DNA from: Stereocaulon alpinum | Taxonomy: Eukaryota; Ascomycota; Lecanoromycetes; Lecanorales; Stereocaulaceae | Reading direction: 5' to 3' | DNA: 64,000 nt | NCBI GenBank assembly: GCA_018257865.1 | Contig: JAEUBA010000002.1 | Location: 868,001 to 932,000, forward strand | In this document: piece after piece, positions 22,996 through 34,120 of the stretch | How the letters are laid out: each line of letters opens with the position of its first letter | Position numbering within the stretch: the stretch's first letter is position 1 | Notes under the pieces: model-generated | The model's input: the letters and a program-made list of their open reading frames with translations, nothing else | The model's database searches: none | What the model was told of the DNA's origin: nothing | Made by a program: the position numbers and the translations under genes

Positions 22996-24010
22996 ATGTC
23001 TCCAAACAAACTTACCAGATCTCCACGTGACCAAATCGCTGCGAAGAGTCACGCGCGAGTCACAAAAATTAGGAAAATCCCCCCCAATCCCATGGTCTCC
23101 AAGCCCATTCCGAGCCTTAACGCCTCACTACCACTTAACGTCGATGCAATAATGAAGCTCGCGGTCCTCAAGCCACGTCTACAGACGAAAAGGGTGGCGG
23201 TCGTCAACGGTGTTGAGATATCGATAAATGCAGACAATAAGTCTCTTTATTTGTGATTCGCGGCGATAATGCTTACGATCTTACAATCCCAGAATTCCGA
23301 CCCCTACGAAAATCGAATCGTACTCCATTCGACATCTCAACGTACAATAACCCTCGCGAGACAGAGCATTTTCATACCCTAATTCATGACATATCAAAAC
23401 TCTCCGCCCGGGCCAGGTCAACTTTATTTCACGAATTCTTAAGCAAACTCGCCTATGAAGGTCGTCTTCTTCAACATCACACGCAAAACATTAATTATGT
23501 TAAGCTTCAACTCCACGACCTTTAAAAGAAAATCGTACATTTTCTCGACCGAGTCGACGAAGCGAGATGCCAATTTTGTAACTAAATTATTTCGTTCACG
23601 AGCAAAAGGTTTTGTGAATCGAATTTATCCGAATATCCTCGATATTAAATACTGTCGTGGAACGAGAAAAAAGGAGTAAACGATCTATTAATATTGATAA
23701 ACTTCGTTCGAACATGGTTCTTTATAGGGAACAAAACCCCAAAAGCGAATCGATTGAGTATATCGCAGAATCGAATCTACGAAAAGATCCAGACCTTATT
23801 TTGATGGTAGGAACCTATCTCAGAGTCCCCGAAGCGAGAGGACTGGCAAGAGAGCTCTGCCACGCCGCGAAAACTTGTGAAAAATAACTATCTGGATCAA
23901 CAAAGAGCCACTGACGTTCGGGCTCAACATTGATTTTGATTCAGCAATTCTGGGCGATCGCGATGATTGTACCCCTTTCTTATCCTGAAGCCCCCGAGAT
24001 CAGGTACCCA
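22996..24010 (+). pseudogene. RIP-damaged NAD-dependent sirtuin (Hst3/Hst4-like)
   Basis: The sirtuin motifs appear in the right order but broken. KRVAVVNGVEISINAD stands for the NAD-binding GAGIS...NAG block. IPEFRPLRKSNRTPFD stands for IPDFRS. Next are FHEFLSKLAYEGRL and HTQNIN (HTQNID). A zinc site follows, RCQFCN, then a stop, then SNLSEYPRY where CPxC is expected. KLRSNMVLYREQNP stands for LRPxVVLYGE, LILMVGTYLRVPEA for the GTSL block, and ITIWINKEPLTFG after a frame break. Nearly all differences from the expected residues are explained by C-to-T or G-to-A: Ala to Val, Gly to Glu/Asp/Arg, Asp to Asn, Pro to Ser, Cys to Tyr, Trp and Gln to stop. A donor-like ATAAGT at 23232 looks like a mutated GTAAGT. 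The gene is dead. Confidence 0.85.
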
Positions 24011-24141
24011 CGGGGGCCAGGAGATCTCTTCCAGGCTAAGGCGTTCTCGGTATTTCAAAAGGTGAGCCTCGTGAATCCACGCAACTCTGGCTCCGAAGGA
24101 GCCTTCCTTTCTTGCCGCTATCGAAGGCGGAAGTTCAGCAA

Positions 24142-25063
24142 TCACCAAGCTTCCTCAGTCCCGTCGAACAGCATAAACTTGCCCGATGTCTTCTCCTTCG
24201 TCGCCCCGTCGATCTGGGGAGGTTGACGTGTTAGTTCGCTTGTACATGTGCGAAAGTGCTGCGTTCATCACGTACCACTTTGATCATTCCAGCTACACTA
24301 TCTGCTACTGGAGTCTCGGCCTTTTCTAGACCCAGGAGTTGAGCACCTGAGTTGCCCATATCCGTTTGGACCCAGCTTATTCCCTGTTAGATCTATAGCG
24401 GATCCCAATACAAGGGAACGACTCACCCAGGGTCAAGAGGAAAGGCAGTCAGTTTCGGATTCTCAAAGTGGATCTTGAGCGTGATGTAGTTCAGAGCTGC
24501 CTTGGAGGTGCCATAGGCGGGGTTTGGGAAATTGCGCTTCTCCATGTCCGCCAAACTGGATGCAGAAGTGCCGAGCGTGACGAATTTGGGGGTTTTGGCA
24601 TTGTTGAGAAGAGGCAAGACGGCCTGGAATAGGTAGATGACGCCGCACACGTTTACCTCAAAGTGCTCCCGGACATCGGACATTTTGACCTCACTGACTG
24701 GTGGGAAGACCTTGGAGATACCGGCGTTGGCGATTACTAGATCTAGAGCTGTGATGCCGTGATTGGCCTGTAATTCTTTTACCGCCGAGGCGGCATCAGT
24801 CTCGGAGGTGCTCTCGATCTTGACGACGATCAGGGAGCTTCCGTTGCCCATGGGCCGGCTCTGTAGAGCCTTGGAGGTCGCATGAGCTAGGTCGCGGACG
24901 CCAGCTACGACGGTGTAGTTGTCTTGACTGAGATAGTGTTCGACGAGGCCCTTGCCCAGACCTGTAAGACGACTGAGCACTTATTCGTGTAATGTCTATC
25001 GACCTTGAAATGCAACGTACCCCTGGTGCCTCCAGTAACGAGGATGGTGGTCTTTGTGGACAT
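24142..25063 (-). CDS. Short-chain dehydrogenase/reductase, norsolorinic-acid-ketoreductase-like
   Basis: This NAD(P)H-dependent oxidoreductase is assembled from four exons. Exon 1 (MSTKTTILVTGGTRG, start 25063) joins exon 2 in phase across a GTACGT intron to give the TGGTRGLGKG cofactor loop. Exon 2 carries DLVIANAGIS (NAG motif) and the catalytic pair in YGTSKAALN (YxxxK). It ends at LDPG before GTGAGT. Exon 3 reads WVQTDMGNSGAQLLGLEKAE, and the last exon reads ATKEKTSGKFMLFDGTEE, ending in a TGA at 24142-24144. The C-terminal pattern matches fungal SDRs close to AflD/nor-1. All catalytic residues are kept and no stop interrupts it, so it is probably functional although it sits between a dead sirtuin and a truncated P450. 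The substrate is unknown. Confidence 0.88.
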
Positions 25064-25680
25064 GATCGATTGTGAGGAAGTACAATTTATGGATGTCGAC
25101 AAGACTGCAGGATTTCAGAGAGATGAGCTGTTATTCGGGCTCCGCTGTGTCACGTCCTCAACTTTATGGCAACATGAGAAGCCATCGGCTAAATCTCGGT
25201 TGACTGGAGCCTCACATCTAAATTATTCAGCAAGGAATGATTACATATCAAGAAACTTCCTGTGGTATGATGTCAGTCTCGATCACAAGCTGGCAGACCC
25301 TGTAATCATCAAGACATTGTCAGTCATGATTGCAAACAACCAGGCACGATGATCGCGTGCTTGTGCATGCTGACGTCCTAGAATGGAAAGTGTAAGTGTC
25401 TATCTATATAGAGTAGCTGCATGATCACGCCCCTGCTGGTTTTACCCTGACGTGATGTTTTGGTGGGCAGAATGATCCCCTATTGGTCAAGCCCGTCCAT
25501 AGGCTTGAGAAACTGAGACTCAGGGTTCAAGCTTGGCAGGGTTGGAAACAGTACGCAAGAAACGTTCAGATAACTGAGTTTATTACAAGAAATCGTCCAT
25601 GACCACATCTGTCTAACCTTTTTCATGCTCATGAGACACCCAGGAGTAGATTATTGCAAAATTCGACGTGCTCTTCGATA
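25064..25680. other. Intergenic between divergent SDR and P450 remnant
   Basis: 617 bp between divergent starts. A plus-strand frame across 25005-25352 mainly mirrors the SDR promoter side and has no family features. The region probably holds the SDR promoter and the old P450 promoter. Confidence 0.45.
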
Positions 25681-26646
25681 ATGGTGCACTCTTTAGCCTT
25701 CAGCCTGACTGTATTATGTGCGAGCTGGGTGCTTTACCTGGTAGCAGTCGCAATCTTTAGAGGTGAGCCAGCGCAACTGATCGAAAACCGGACGGCGCTC
25801 GCTCACTGAGATTGACAGTGTTCTTTTCGCCCTTGGCCAGATACCCTGGTCCCAAGCTCGCCGCGCTCACGATATGGTACCAAGCATACTTCGACATCTG
25901 GCTCGGTGGGCAGTTCTTCAAAGAGATAAACAGACTTCATAGAGAATACGGTAAGCCTCCCAGTATGGAAAATAGAGATTTGCTCGATGCCAACGACTGC
26001 GGTAGGCCGCATTGTAGGCATAAACCCTCATGAAATCCACATCAACGACCCCTACTTTATCGACGACCTTTTCAGTGGCAACGCGAAGAAGCGTGACAAG
26101 TTCAAATGGACCGGTCGCCAGACGCTACGTACACCTTCCTCCATCACCATCTTGCTCAAGAAAAGGCTGATTAATGCAGTTCCGGACTCACTGGTTGCAA
26201 CAATTCCCCACGACCAACATCGGAAGCGGCGTGCGGCGATGAATCCATTCTTCTCCAAAGCCAGCATCCGAAAACTTGATCCAGCTATCCAAAATGGCTT
26301 GGCAGTGATCTTAAGACGTTTGCAAGACTGTGCCAGATGTTCAGATATCTTCCACGCCAGCCTTGCATACAAGGCTGCGACGTGCGATATCATCACTGAA
26401 TTTTCTTTTGGAGTCTCGACGAACTATGCAGCCAAAGATAATTATGAGGAATCATATTTCAAAGCAGTAGACGAACATTCTCATTTATCTTGGATGATGG
26501 CCTATATCGCTTGGTTCGGCCCTTTGATGATGTCAATACCATTCGCAATCATGCGTCGTCTATACCCCGGATTGATACATCTCTATTACATGCACTCAGT
26601 ATGGACTATCCTAGTTGGCTTACCGAGGGCACAATGTATGACATAA
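25681..26646 (+). pseudogene. Cytochrome P450 truncated before the haem-binding half
   Basis: Exon 1 begins with a hydrophobic anchor (MVHSLAFSLTVLCASWVLYL). Splicing across GTGAGC leads to SPLARYPGPKLAALT, the proline-rich hinge of microsomal fungal P450s. A second intron with a GTAAGC donor leads to RIVGINPHEIHINDPYFIDD. HRKRRAAMNPFFSKASIRKL corresponds to the C-helix WxxxR region. The frame continues through the F-G region to SVWTILVG and stops at 26646. The I-helix oxygen-binding motif, the ExxR and the cysteine haem ligand are missing here, and nothing like them follows before the DUF3435 fragment. About 310 of the usual 500 residues remain. No premature stop is seen in the remaining part, so the loss looks like one truncation event. 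It is catalytically dead. Confidence 0.85.
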
Positions 26647-26926
26647 GTCGTTGAACAATTGTGTCGAGGAGGCGTAGACATAATCGGCAAGCAGCATTTC
26701 ACTTATTTGTACAGTTCTGCAAGGGAAAGAACGCTCATCAAGAAGAACATTTTTGCAGGATGGAGAGGTGAATTGAATATTGACCACTAAACCGAAAATA
26801 CTCCACTATACCCCAGTTCAGTATGGTGGCTTATAGATAATCAGGCAGCGGTTTGTCCCCATTCAACCCTGACAGAGTTCTCGCACTGGAGTCCAGGTAC
26901 TTGTCAACGCGTATCTCTCAATGCCT

Positions 26927-27520
26927 TTAGTACGTTACATACGGTCTCATCCTGTCTCGCTCGCCTTTCCAAAGCACTATGGTCACGGCCATAAGAAGTA
27001 CAGTCCGGCTGCGATCTTCAGGGTCCCTCATAAGCCGTAGTACCACGTTCTTGTAAAAGAGGGCTTCCTTGGTTCCACGATAACAGCCGCTCTCGACGAT
27101 TCCTCCAGGTCGTACCGATGTAAGGGCATTCAATAGCGTAATGAAGGCTTGTTGGACGCGTTGACGCTCTATAGACAAGATATGAGTATCTTGCGTCCAG
27201 AGAAATCTAATGAGATGACAAAGGTCGTTCTCGTTGGTAGACTCTTTGACGGTGATCGTTGGATCCAACTCAGAATCTTTCGTTAACGTAGTACGACTGA
27301 ACTGGAGACCTGAGGGTTAGTAGCTGCTGTTAAAGGAGGACTGCTTAACGTACAGTGTTGATTCTATTGATCATATCCTTATCCGCAGCGCGGCCCACGT
27401 CGTCTCTGTACATCATGCTCCAATCTTTGACTTCGCCCAAGAGAATACGGACCTTCCGCATGTTTGCAGTCTGCAAGCGCCATCGAAAGAACGCCTGCAG
27501 ATCTTGGTCATGAACGCGAC
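26927..27520 (-). pseudogene. Fragment of a DUF3435 (fungal tyrosine-recombinase-like) gene
   Basis: Reading the minus strand, the N-terminal SAM-like part appears first: LQAFFRWRLQTANMRKVRIL followed by GEVKDWSMMYRDDVGRAADK. After a break near 27300 comes the start of the core: NDLCHLIRFLWTQDTHI, ERQRVQQAFITLLNALTSVR, PGGIVESGCYRGTKEALFY and VVLLMAVTIVLWKG-like sequence. This order is that of fungal DUF3435/FluG-type proteins, which share the tyrosine recombinase fold; the Arg in SVRPGG sits where the first catalytic Arg is expected. The frame ends soon after KGERDRMRP, so the rest of the core, including the catalytic tyrosine, is absent. A further frame upstream (27920-27596, with LVALLILIICSTGLATATRV) may or may not belong to it. 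Confidence 0.75.
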
Positions 27521-28107
27521 GAAGACGCTCAGAGGGTCTACCTCAGGGTTTTGCGGCCGTTACAAGATTTCTTGACAAAAGCTGTACCCGCCCGGTCAGC
27601 TGAAAACCGTCACTGTTGATGAATGTACGCACCGTCGCCAAGACTCTCGCATTCTTTGAATATCGCGTAGGACACAAGCCACACGCTTCGGGTTGACGAT
27701 TTCATCCTCTGATTGATCAAGGAGCGCCTGAAGGACTCTTGTAGCTGTCGCAAGGCCCGTTGAACAAATAATGAGGATAAGGAGGGCAACAAGCATCGGA
27801 GGAGTTGATTTCTGGTCGACTAAGGACAGGGCGTATTGACGAACCTGATCGGCTCATGCATGATGGGCGGAGGCCGTCTCTTGTAGCTCTTGTAGTCCGC
27901 CAGATATGCCTCAGCTCCGGCAACGCACGGATCAGGCTACATCGCTATGCATACTGCTATAGGATATGGATCAGAAGTGGCATCACATTGCAAAAGAAGC
28001 CAAGAGCAGCGACGGAATAGGTGGATTGGAGTCCAGAAATAAGGGCGGTGGGTGCGTAAAACGGCCATGGCCGATCCGATTTTTGCCTCCTTCCCACGTT
28101 TCCCATA

Positions 28108-28434
28108 GAAGAGTTCCCCGGTCAACTGGCCAACCCTATGAGGCTGAGCCCCGGAGCTTCTGATTCTTATTTCTCCGGGGTCCAGCTCCGGGCGCCTCTA
28201 GGGGTATAATTACCGACGACTATAACTTGCGAAGTAGACACGTAACGACTAGACTTCTGGTTTAGAACTTATAGATAATAATAAGCACTATAGTTCTATA
28301 CGCGAAGATATAATAATAAACCTACTGCGCGTGGAGTTAAAACCCAGAGTAATAACATCAAGATTGGTGTTGGAGGCTCAGCCCTATAGGGTTGGCCAGT
28401 TGAGGGGTATGGCCAGTTGACCGGGGAACTCTTC
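28108..28434. mobile_element. 327-bp MITE-like element with terminal inverted repeats and TA duplication
   Basis: The left end reads GAAGAGTTCCCCGGTCAACT from 28108. The right end is its exact reverse complement, ending at 28434. Both ends are directly flanked by TA (28106-28107 and 28435-28436). The arms continue inward for about 40 bp through GGCCAACCCTAT and GGCTGAG with minor changes. The right arm carries a small internal duplication in which GGCCAGTTGA occurs twice. The interior is AT-rich with no ORF, plus a short hairpin (CCCCGGAG at 28149-28156 and CTCCGGGG at 28173-28180). TA target duplications and no coding capacity fit a non-autonomous Tc1/mariner/pogo-type element. Confidence 0.85.
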
Positions 28435-28436
28435 TA

Positions 28437-28789
28437 GTTGCTCTCAGCCCTACGAGCGGCCAGCTAGAGAAAATGGCCTGTTGGTAATTGAATGCTTCAA
28501 TGCAGGACGGCCTAGACTTGCGTTATAGTTAACAGATACCCCTAAACTCCGATATGAAAATCTCCAGCATTGAGATGCCCGGACATGTGGCATGAAAAAT
28601 TACACAAGGCTTGTGACGATTCCGCGGGAAAGATCAGGCGAAAGATTCTCGGCTGGAGCTGCCAAGTAAATTTGGAACAATTCGAGATCGCGCCTCGAAT
28701 TCCCATCAGCTTTATGGACCTATTCACAGCTTGACTAGGCCTCGCTGGCCGTCTACTTCTGATGATCTGACCGTTATCCACTCCTTACG
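28437..28789. other. MCD4 promoter region
   Basis: About 350 bp between the MITE and the MCD4 start with no supported ORF. The MITE lies about 355 bp upstream of the start codon and could affect expression; nothing in the sequence shows that it does. Confidence 0.45.
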
Positions 28790-31700
28790 ATGGCGCGTCT
28801 CGGCAGGTTCGGATTTCTTGGTGTGGCAGTGGTATTCCATATTATATACATCTTCTCTATCTTCGACATTTACTTCGTCAGTCCAATTGTACATGGCATG
28901 AGCTCTTTTGGAGTCGAAAGGAACAACGGCGTCGAAGCGCCCGCGAAAAGGCTTGTTCTGTACGTTGGAGACGGACTCCGAGCTGACAAGGCATTCCAAT
29001 CATTCCCTGACCCATCTCCGTCAAGCCCCAATGCCCCTGGCGCTTTTGAGCCCCGGCCCCTCGCTCCTTTCATACGCTCCCGTGTCCTCAAAAGTGGTAC
29101 ATTCGGCGTCTCCCACACAAGAGTGCCCACAGAGTCTAGGCCTGGGCACGTTGCTCTAATTGCAGGACTGTACGAGGATGTTTCTGCGGTCACCACAGGT
29201 TGGAAACTCAACCCGGTCAACTTTGATAGCGTTTTCAACCGAAGCCGACATACTTGGAGTTGGGGAAGCCCTGATATATTACCGATGTTCAAAGAGGGGG
29301 CTGTACCAGGAAGAGTTGATGCTGATACGTATGGAGAAGAATTTGAGGATTTTACGAAGGGTACCACGTCCTGTATTTGGTATGCTATGACTTATTGCTG
29401 ATGAATAGCAGATGCCGTACAGTTGGATACGTGGGTTTTCGATAATGTCAAGGCCTTGTTCGCCTCCGCTTCGAGGAATGCCACGCTTGACTATGCTCTC
29501 CGACAGGACAAGAATGTCTTCTTCCTTCATCTACTGGGTCTAGACACCACTGGCCACGCATATCGACCGTATTCCAGGGAGTATCTACACAATATCAAAG
29601 TTGTTGACGAAGGAGTGAGGGAGATGACAAAGCTCATTGACGACTTTTACGGAGATGGCAAAACAGCCTTCGTTTTCACTGCGGACCATGGCATGAGCGA
29701 TTGGGGTAGTCACGGAGACGGTCACCCAGACAATACACGAACGCCGTTGGTCGCTTGGGGGGCTGGGGTTGCAAGGCCAGTCATCAGTGTATCAGGCACC
29801 GCTAGTGGACATGAAGATGGCTTCTCTGCAGACTGGGGCCTCAATCGAGTGCAAAGGAACGACGTGGAACAGGCAGATGTTGCAGCCCTGATGGCTTACC
29901 TTGCTGGTCTCGACTTTCCAGTAAACTCTGTTGGTGAGCTTCCGCTGGCCTATGTTGCAGGGGACCCAAAGGAAAAAGCAGAGGCAGCACTTGCGAATGC
30001 TAAAGGCGTGCTGGAAATGTATCGAGTTAAGGAAGAACAGAAGAAAGCCAATGAGCTTCGATACAAAGGCTATGCGGCTTTAGGAGACGAGCAAAGCTCA
30101 GTAGAGCACCGCATAGTCGAAATCCGGAAAGCTATCGATCAAGGCCACTTCCAGCAAGCAATTACAATGAGTCAGAATCTTCTTCATCTTGGCCTTGACG
30201 GACTCCGCTACCTTCAAACATACGATTGGCTCTTCCTCCGAGCTCTTATCACCTCCGGGTACTCGGGATGGATTGCCTTCGCCATCACCACTGTTATCGA
30301 TATGCACATCCTTCACGGCCAGACTCATGCCTCAAGGACCTTCGCCACATCTGCATCGTTCGGTGCTGTCTCTGCGGCTCTATTCTCGCTTCTGTGGGTC
30401 CGAAAGGCGCCAATCACGTACTACGCCTATGCGGTGTTCCCACCTCTCTTTTGGGAAGAAGTCGTGGCGCGAAGAGAGGCTTTGCAACTAGGTGGACGTG
30501 CTTTGCTGAAGAACGTATCTTCCAGAAAGGGCCAAATGCTTCTAGGAGTAAAGGCATTGGCTTTTGTGGCTTTCTTAGAAATTCTTGTGAGTCTTCCTGA
30601 TGAGGTTGGGGCCTTTGACAGAAAGTGACGTTATAGGTACTATCATATTTTCATCGGACGGTTTACACGATCTGTTTTGCGGCGGCCGCGTTCTGGCCGA
30701 TCATATACGGCCAGGATTTCGTAAAGCATAGAAAAATGTTAATTTCAACATGGGTTACCGCCTGTCTTTCAATGAGCGTCTTCACACTTCTGCCTGCAAT
30801 TAAGGTGGAGAACATTAATGTAATGTGAGTACGCACCCTTGGCGCAGATATCTTCCCATGAGTTGTCGGGGCTTTGCTATCATCTTGACTGGACTGACTC
30901 GCGTGCTGACAAAGTTTGGGGCAGACTAATTGGGGGCTTCTTGATGGGCTTGGTCGGTATACTGTACCTGTTATTCGAGAAGGATATCCTGTCCGCGCCG
31001 GTGAATGACGAACATTCGGTTTCTGGGCTTGACAGTCTCTCAAGGAGTATTCTTGGCATCCAAGTGGGTCTGATCGTGCTGGCCATGATCGTTACACGCT
31101 CGAGTGTGGCCTCGATACAGGCCAAACGAGGTTTACCAGTGGGCAATCAAGTGGTTGGATGGATAGTACTGAGTATGCAAAAGATGGCCCAGATTACAAT
31201 ACACTCTTACTAATGGCATCTCTGTAGTTGCGTCCTTATCAGCACCCTTCCTCCACAGCCTTCAACCAAACAACTACTACCTCCACCGCCTTGTGGTCAT
31301 ATTCGTGACTTTCTCTCCCACCTTCATCATTCTCTCAATCTCTTACGAAGGTCTATTCTATCTCGCCTTCTGCGCTACCCTCGTCACCTGGGTGCGTCTC
31401 GAACACCACATCTACAACTACGCCATAAGTGCCAGCAACCCCCCTTCGCTTTCACCAGCCATATCAGCAAAGCCTCTCGCGACCGCTCTTCCAGATGTCT
31501 CAGCACAGCTTCAATCTCCAACAGAAAATCCCAACGACCCAACCGCCTCCAAACCATCGCCCTACCGCTCCTTGACCCTCGCCGACGCCCGCATCTCCCT
31601 CTTCTTCCTCTACCTAATCCAATCCGCCTTCTTCTCGGTTGGCAATATCGCGTCCGTCTCCTCCTTCTCCCTTGACTCCGTCTACCGCCTAATCCCGGTC

Positions 31701-32126
31701 TTCGACCCCTTCTCTCAAGGTCTGCTTCTAATATTCAAACTCATCATACCCTTCGTCGTCATAAGCGCCAATCTCGGGATCCTGAACAGAAGGTTGGGGG
31801 TCGCGCCGAGCAGCCTTTTCATGGTCGTCATTGCTATTAGTGATGTGCTGACCATGAATTTCTTTTGGCTAGTTAGGGATGAGGGAAGCTGGCTAGACAT
31901 TGGGACGAGTATTAGTCACTTTTGTATTGCAAGTTTGCTTTGTGTGTTTGTGAGTGGACTGGAATTTGTGAGTGAAGTTTTTGTTAGTGGAGTGGAGGTG
32001 GGAGGGGACGTGGATCAAGGAAAACGGGCCCAGATCAACGGCACTGCGCTTGCAGGAAAAGGGGAGGCGACGGTCGATGGGTACGGCGTTACTGAGATCA
32101 ATGGTGCATTACCCGGGCAACATTGA
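28790..32126 (+). CDS. mcd4: GPI ethanolamine phosphate transferase 1 (MCD4 family)
   Basis: MCD4 adds ethanolamine phosphate to the first mannose of the GPI anchor in the endoplasmic reticulum. Exon 1 starts with a transmembrane anchor (MARLGRFGFLGVAVVFHII). It carries the alkaline-phosphatase-like catalytic part: LVLYVGDGLRADKAF, HTRVPTESRPGHVALIAGLY and SWGSPDILPMF. After a GTACCA intron (about 29361-29411) come FLHLLGLDTTGHAYRP and FTADHGMSDWGSHGDGHPDN with its metal ligands. The C-terminal half is a multi-pass membrane domain (GGFLMGLVGILYLLFE, VVIFVTFSPTFIILSISYEG) ending in a short hydrophilic tail. Further introns lie near 30589-30635, 30823-30900 and 31170-31228; the third of these four has an uncertain acceptor. 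The length fits the family. Confidence 0.95.
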
Positions 32127-32313
32127 TGTATGCTGGAAAGATGCTGTGCATCTATTGTTCATGACATAAAAAACCACCATAGTATGTGTACAATACTAAA
32201 TAATAATGTAACAATACACTAGACCTCCTTCCCCGCCGTGCCTTTTCTTACGCCGCTGCTGGATATCCTGCCACCGCACCAAAACGCCGTCGTCGATCCT
32301 GCACTCCCCTGCC

Positions 32314-34020
32314 CTACTCCTCAACTGGCCTCTTCTTCGTCAGCGTCTCGACTACTCTGCTGTAGAACATCGCAGCATTCGTCCGTGAAAAGGTAATATC
32401 ATCAGTCAGGTATTCGGGCAACAAAGCTATCAGGTCTCGGTCTCGGTTGCTGTCTAGTCGTGGCGCGTATTGGAATTCTGTGTTTTCGTAGCCTCCAGCG
32501 TCATCTGTCGCTATGCTGAGTTTGAAATGGAGTGCTGCGGACACGTATTAGTGCTCAAGCTTTCCCCCATTGACGAGCTGTTACAAGAATACATACTGCC
32601 ATTCCGGCCTGTCTGGATGCAATCATAGACATCCGCCTCCCTTCCTCTCTCCACACCTCTCAATATTAACCCTGTCAAATCACTGTACAGATCTTCCTTT
32701 AATTGAGCCACTTGCGCCGCATGTGCAGCCTCAGCACTCCCAACCATGATGGTCCTCGCGGCAGGCGTCTTCCCTCTGAGCGCACTTCCTGGTGTTCGAG
32801 CATTGACGCTTTCAAGAGCTGCTGATGCGCTTCGTGAATTCGCCAACTTGGCTTGGAGAGCTTTGTTCTCATTCTGTGCTTCGGAGAGGGAGGTGGAGAG
32901 TTGGTCTGCGAGAGCTTGTGTCTTGGCTAGGTCGGCATTTCGAGAGAGGAGTTGTGTTTGGAGAGCGCGAGTGTCTTGAGAGAGTGATTTTTGGGTCGAG
33001 ATCTCCTTGTGGAGGGAGGCTATTAATTCTTCCGCTGCTGTACTTTGTTAATACAAGCGATCGTTGATGCAGATGGAAACACCTACCCTTTGCCCTCGAT
33101 TGTGATTTGGCCATGAGCGCTGCCATTTTGGCTTCTGCATCTTTGAGGCCGTTCTCTCTTAGATTCATGTACTTCATTTCCATGGTCTCGAATTTCTTGG
33201 TCATTTCTCCTAATTTTCGACGAGTCGCTGGATCTCCGCCCCCTCTATCTGTGTCTGAAGCACTGCCAGCTCTTCTCAGAGCAGCCGAAGGCTGGCGCTG
33301 ATGGGTGTTGTTACGAGCGTTATTCGTTCGTCGATAGACTGATTGTGGTACTGCGTCATCGTTATCTTCGTCCTCATTAGGGAATTCTGAAAGCTCCGTA
33401 TCCATGGGGACTTGTGTTTCCGGGATGACTTTCTCGTGGTGTCGTCGCTCTATGGACGCCTGCGGTTTGCTTGCGTTGGCTTTCTGTGCATCTGGAACAG
33501 ACGGCTTATTTATAGTCTTCGTATTCCGAACAGTTGTTGGAGTATATTCGAACTCTCCATCCCGCTCCATTGCGCTCACTTGCTGCACAGGACCCGCTTT
33601 TGAGGGCCGCCCGGCCTTCTTCACTGGTACTTTTCGCTTTGCCATGTGTTTCGGCTCCACCAATTCGTCCATGTTCGTGTCCTCCTGTTCTTGGCCTTCA
33701 AATTCGTCGACCTCCTCGGTCTCTTCAGCCTGCCGCATATTCATTTGTTCCTTCAAAGGGCCCCGCTTCTTCGCTGTCTTTTGAGGGCCTGCCTTTTTGG
33801 GTGCAATGGATTCACCACTCACGCGCCTTGGTACGGGCTTTGCTTTTGTAAATCTCTTTGCAGTCGCCTTCGCTCGCCCACCCTTCTTCTTCGCCGGGCC
33901 AGCGTTCTCTTGATTTGAATCTGGGGTGGGGAACGCGTCGGCTTCCATATTCAAAGTATCATCCTCCACATGGGTATCGATAAGTCCGGACAGAGAGGCA
34001 ATCGGCTTCATTTTAGGCAT
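32314..34020 (-). CDS. pcs1: Csm1/Pcs1-type monopolin complex protein
   Basis: In fission yeast Pcs1 and in budding yeast Csm1 organise kinetochores and rDNA by clamping microtubule sites. Three exons join in phase: 34020 to about 33084, about 33043 to 32602, and about 32537 to 32314. The joins are AK[G|CA]AEELIASLHKE and NG[A|CA]LHFKLS. The first third is disordered and basic (AKKKGGRAKATAKRFTKAKP). A long coiled coil follows (RKLGEMTKKFETMEMKYMNL to QTQLLSRNADLAKTQALADQ). The C-terminal globular Csm1/Pcs1 domain contains LYSDLTGLILRGVER, VYDCIQTGRN and FQYAPRLDSNRDRDLIALLP. Order and length match fungal Pcs1. The gene is divergent from MSP1 with 223 bp between starts. Confidence 0.88.
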
Positions 34021-34120
34021 TTTGGACTTTCTAGAGACACGTCAATGCGATCGCTACTTGTCCTGTCTAAGAATCTGTAATATGCTAAGAAGCGAGGAAG
34101 TAAACAATGGAGCTTCCCAT

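Noticed and set aside
24423..24980. SDR as a single-exon gene starting at a methionine inside 24980
   Set aside because: That start lacks the TGGTRG half of the cofactor loop. The exon at 25063 restores it in phase, so the shorter model is wrong.
30823..30905. Exact splice borders of the third MCD4 intron
   Set aside because: The donor GTGAGT is clear but no acceptor gave a phase I trust, so I do not state precise borders.
32746..33918. Several plus-strand frames across the monopolin gene
   Set aside because: They are shadows of the minus-strand coding sequence. The Csm1/Pcs1 domain and coiled coil on the minus strand are decisive.
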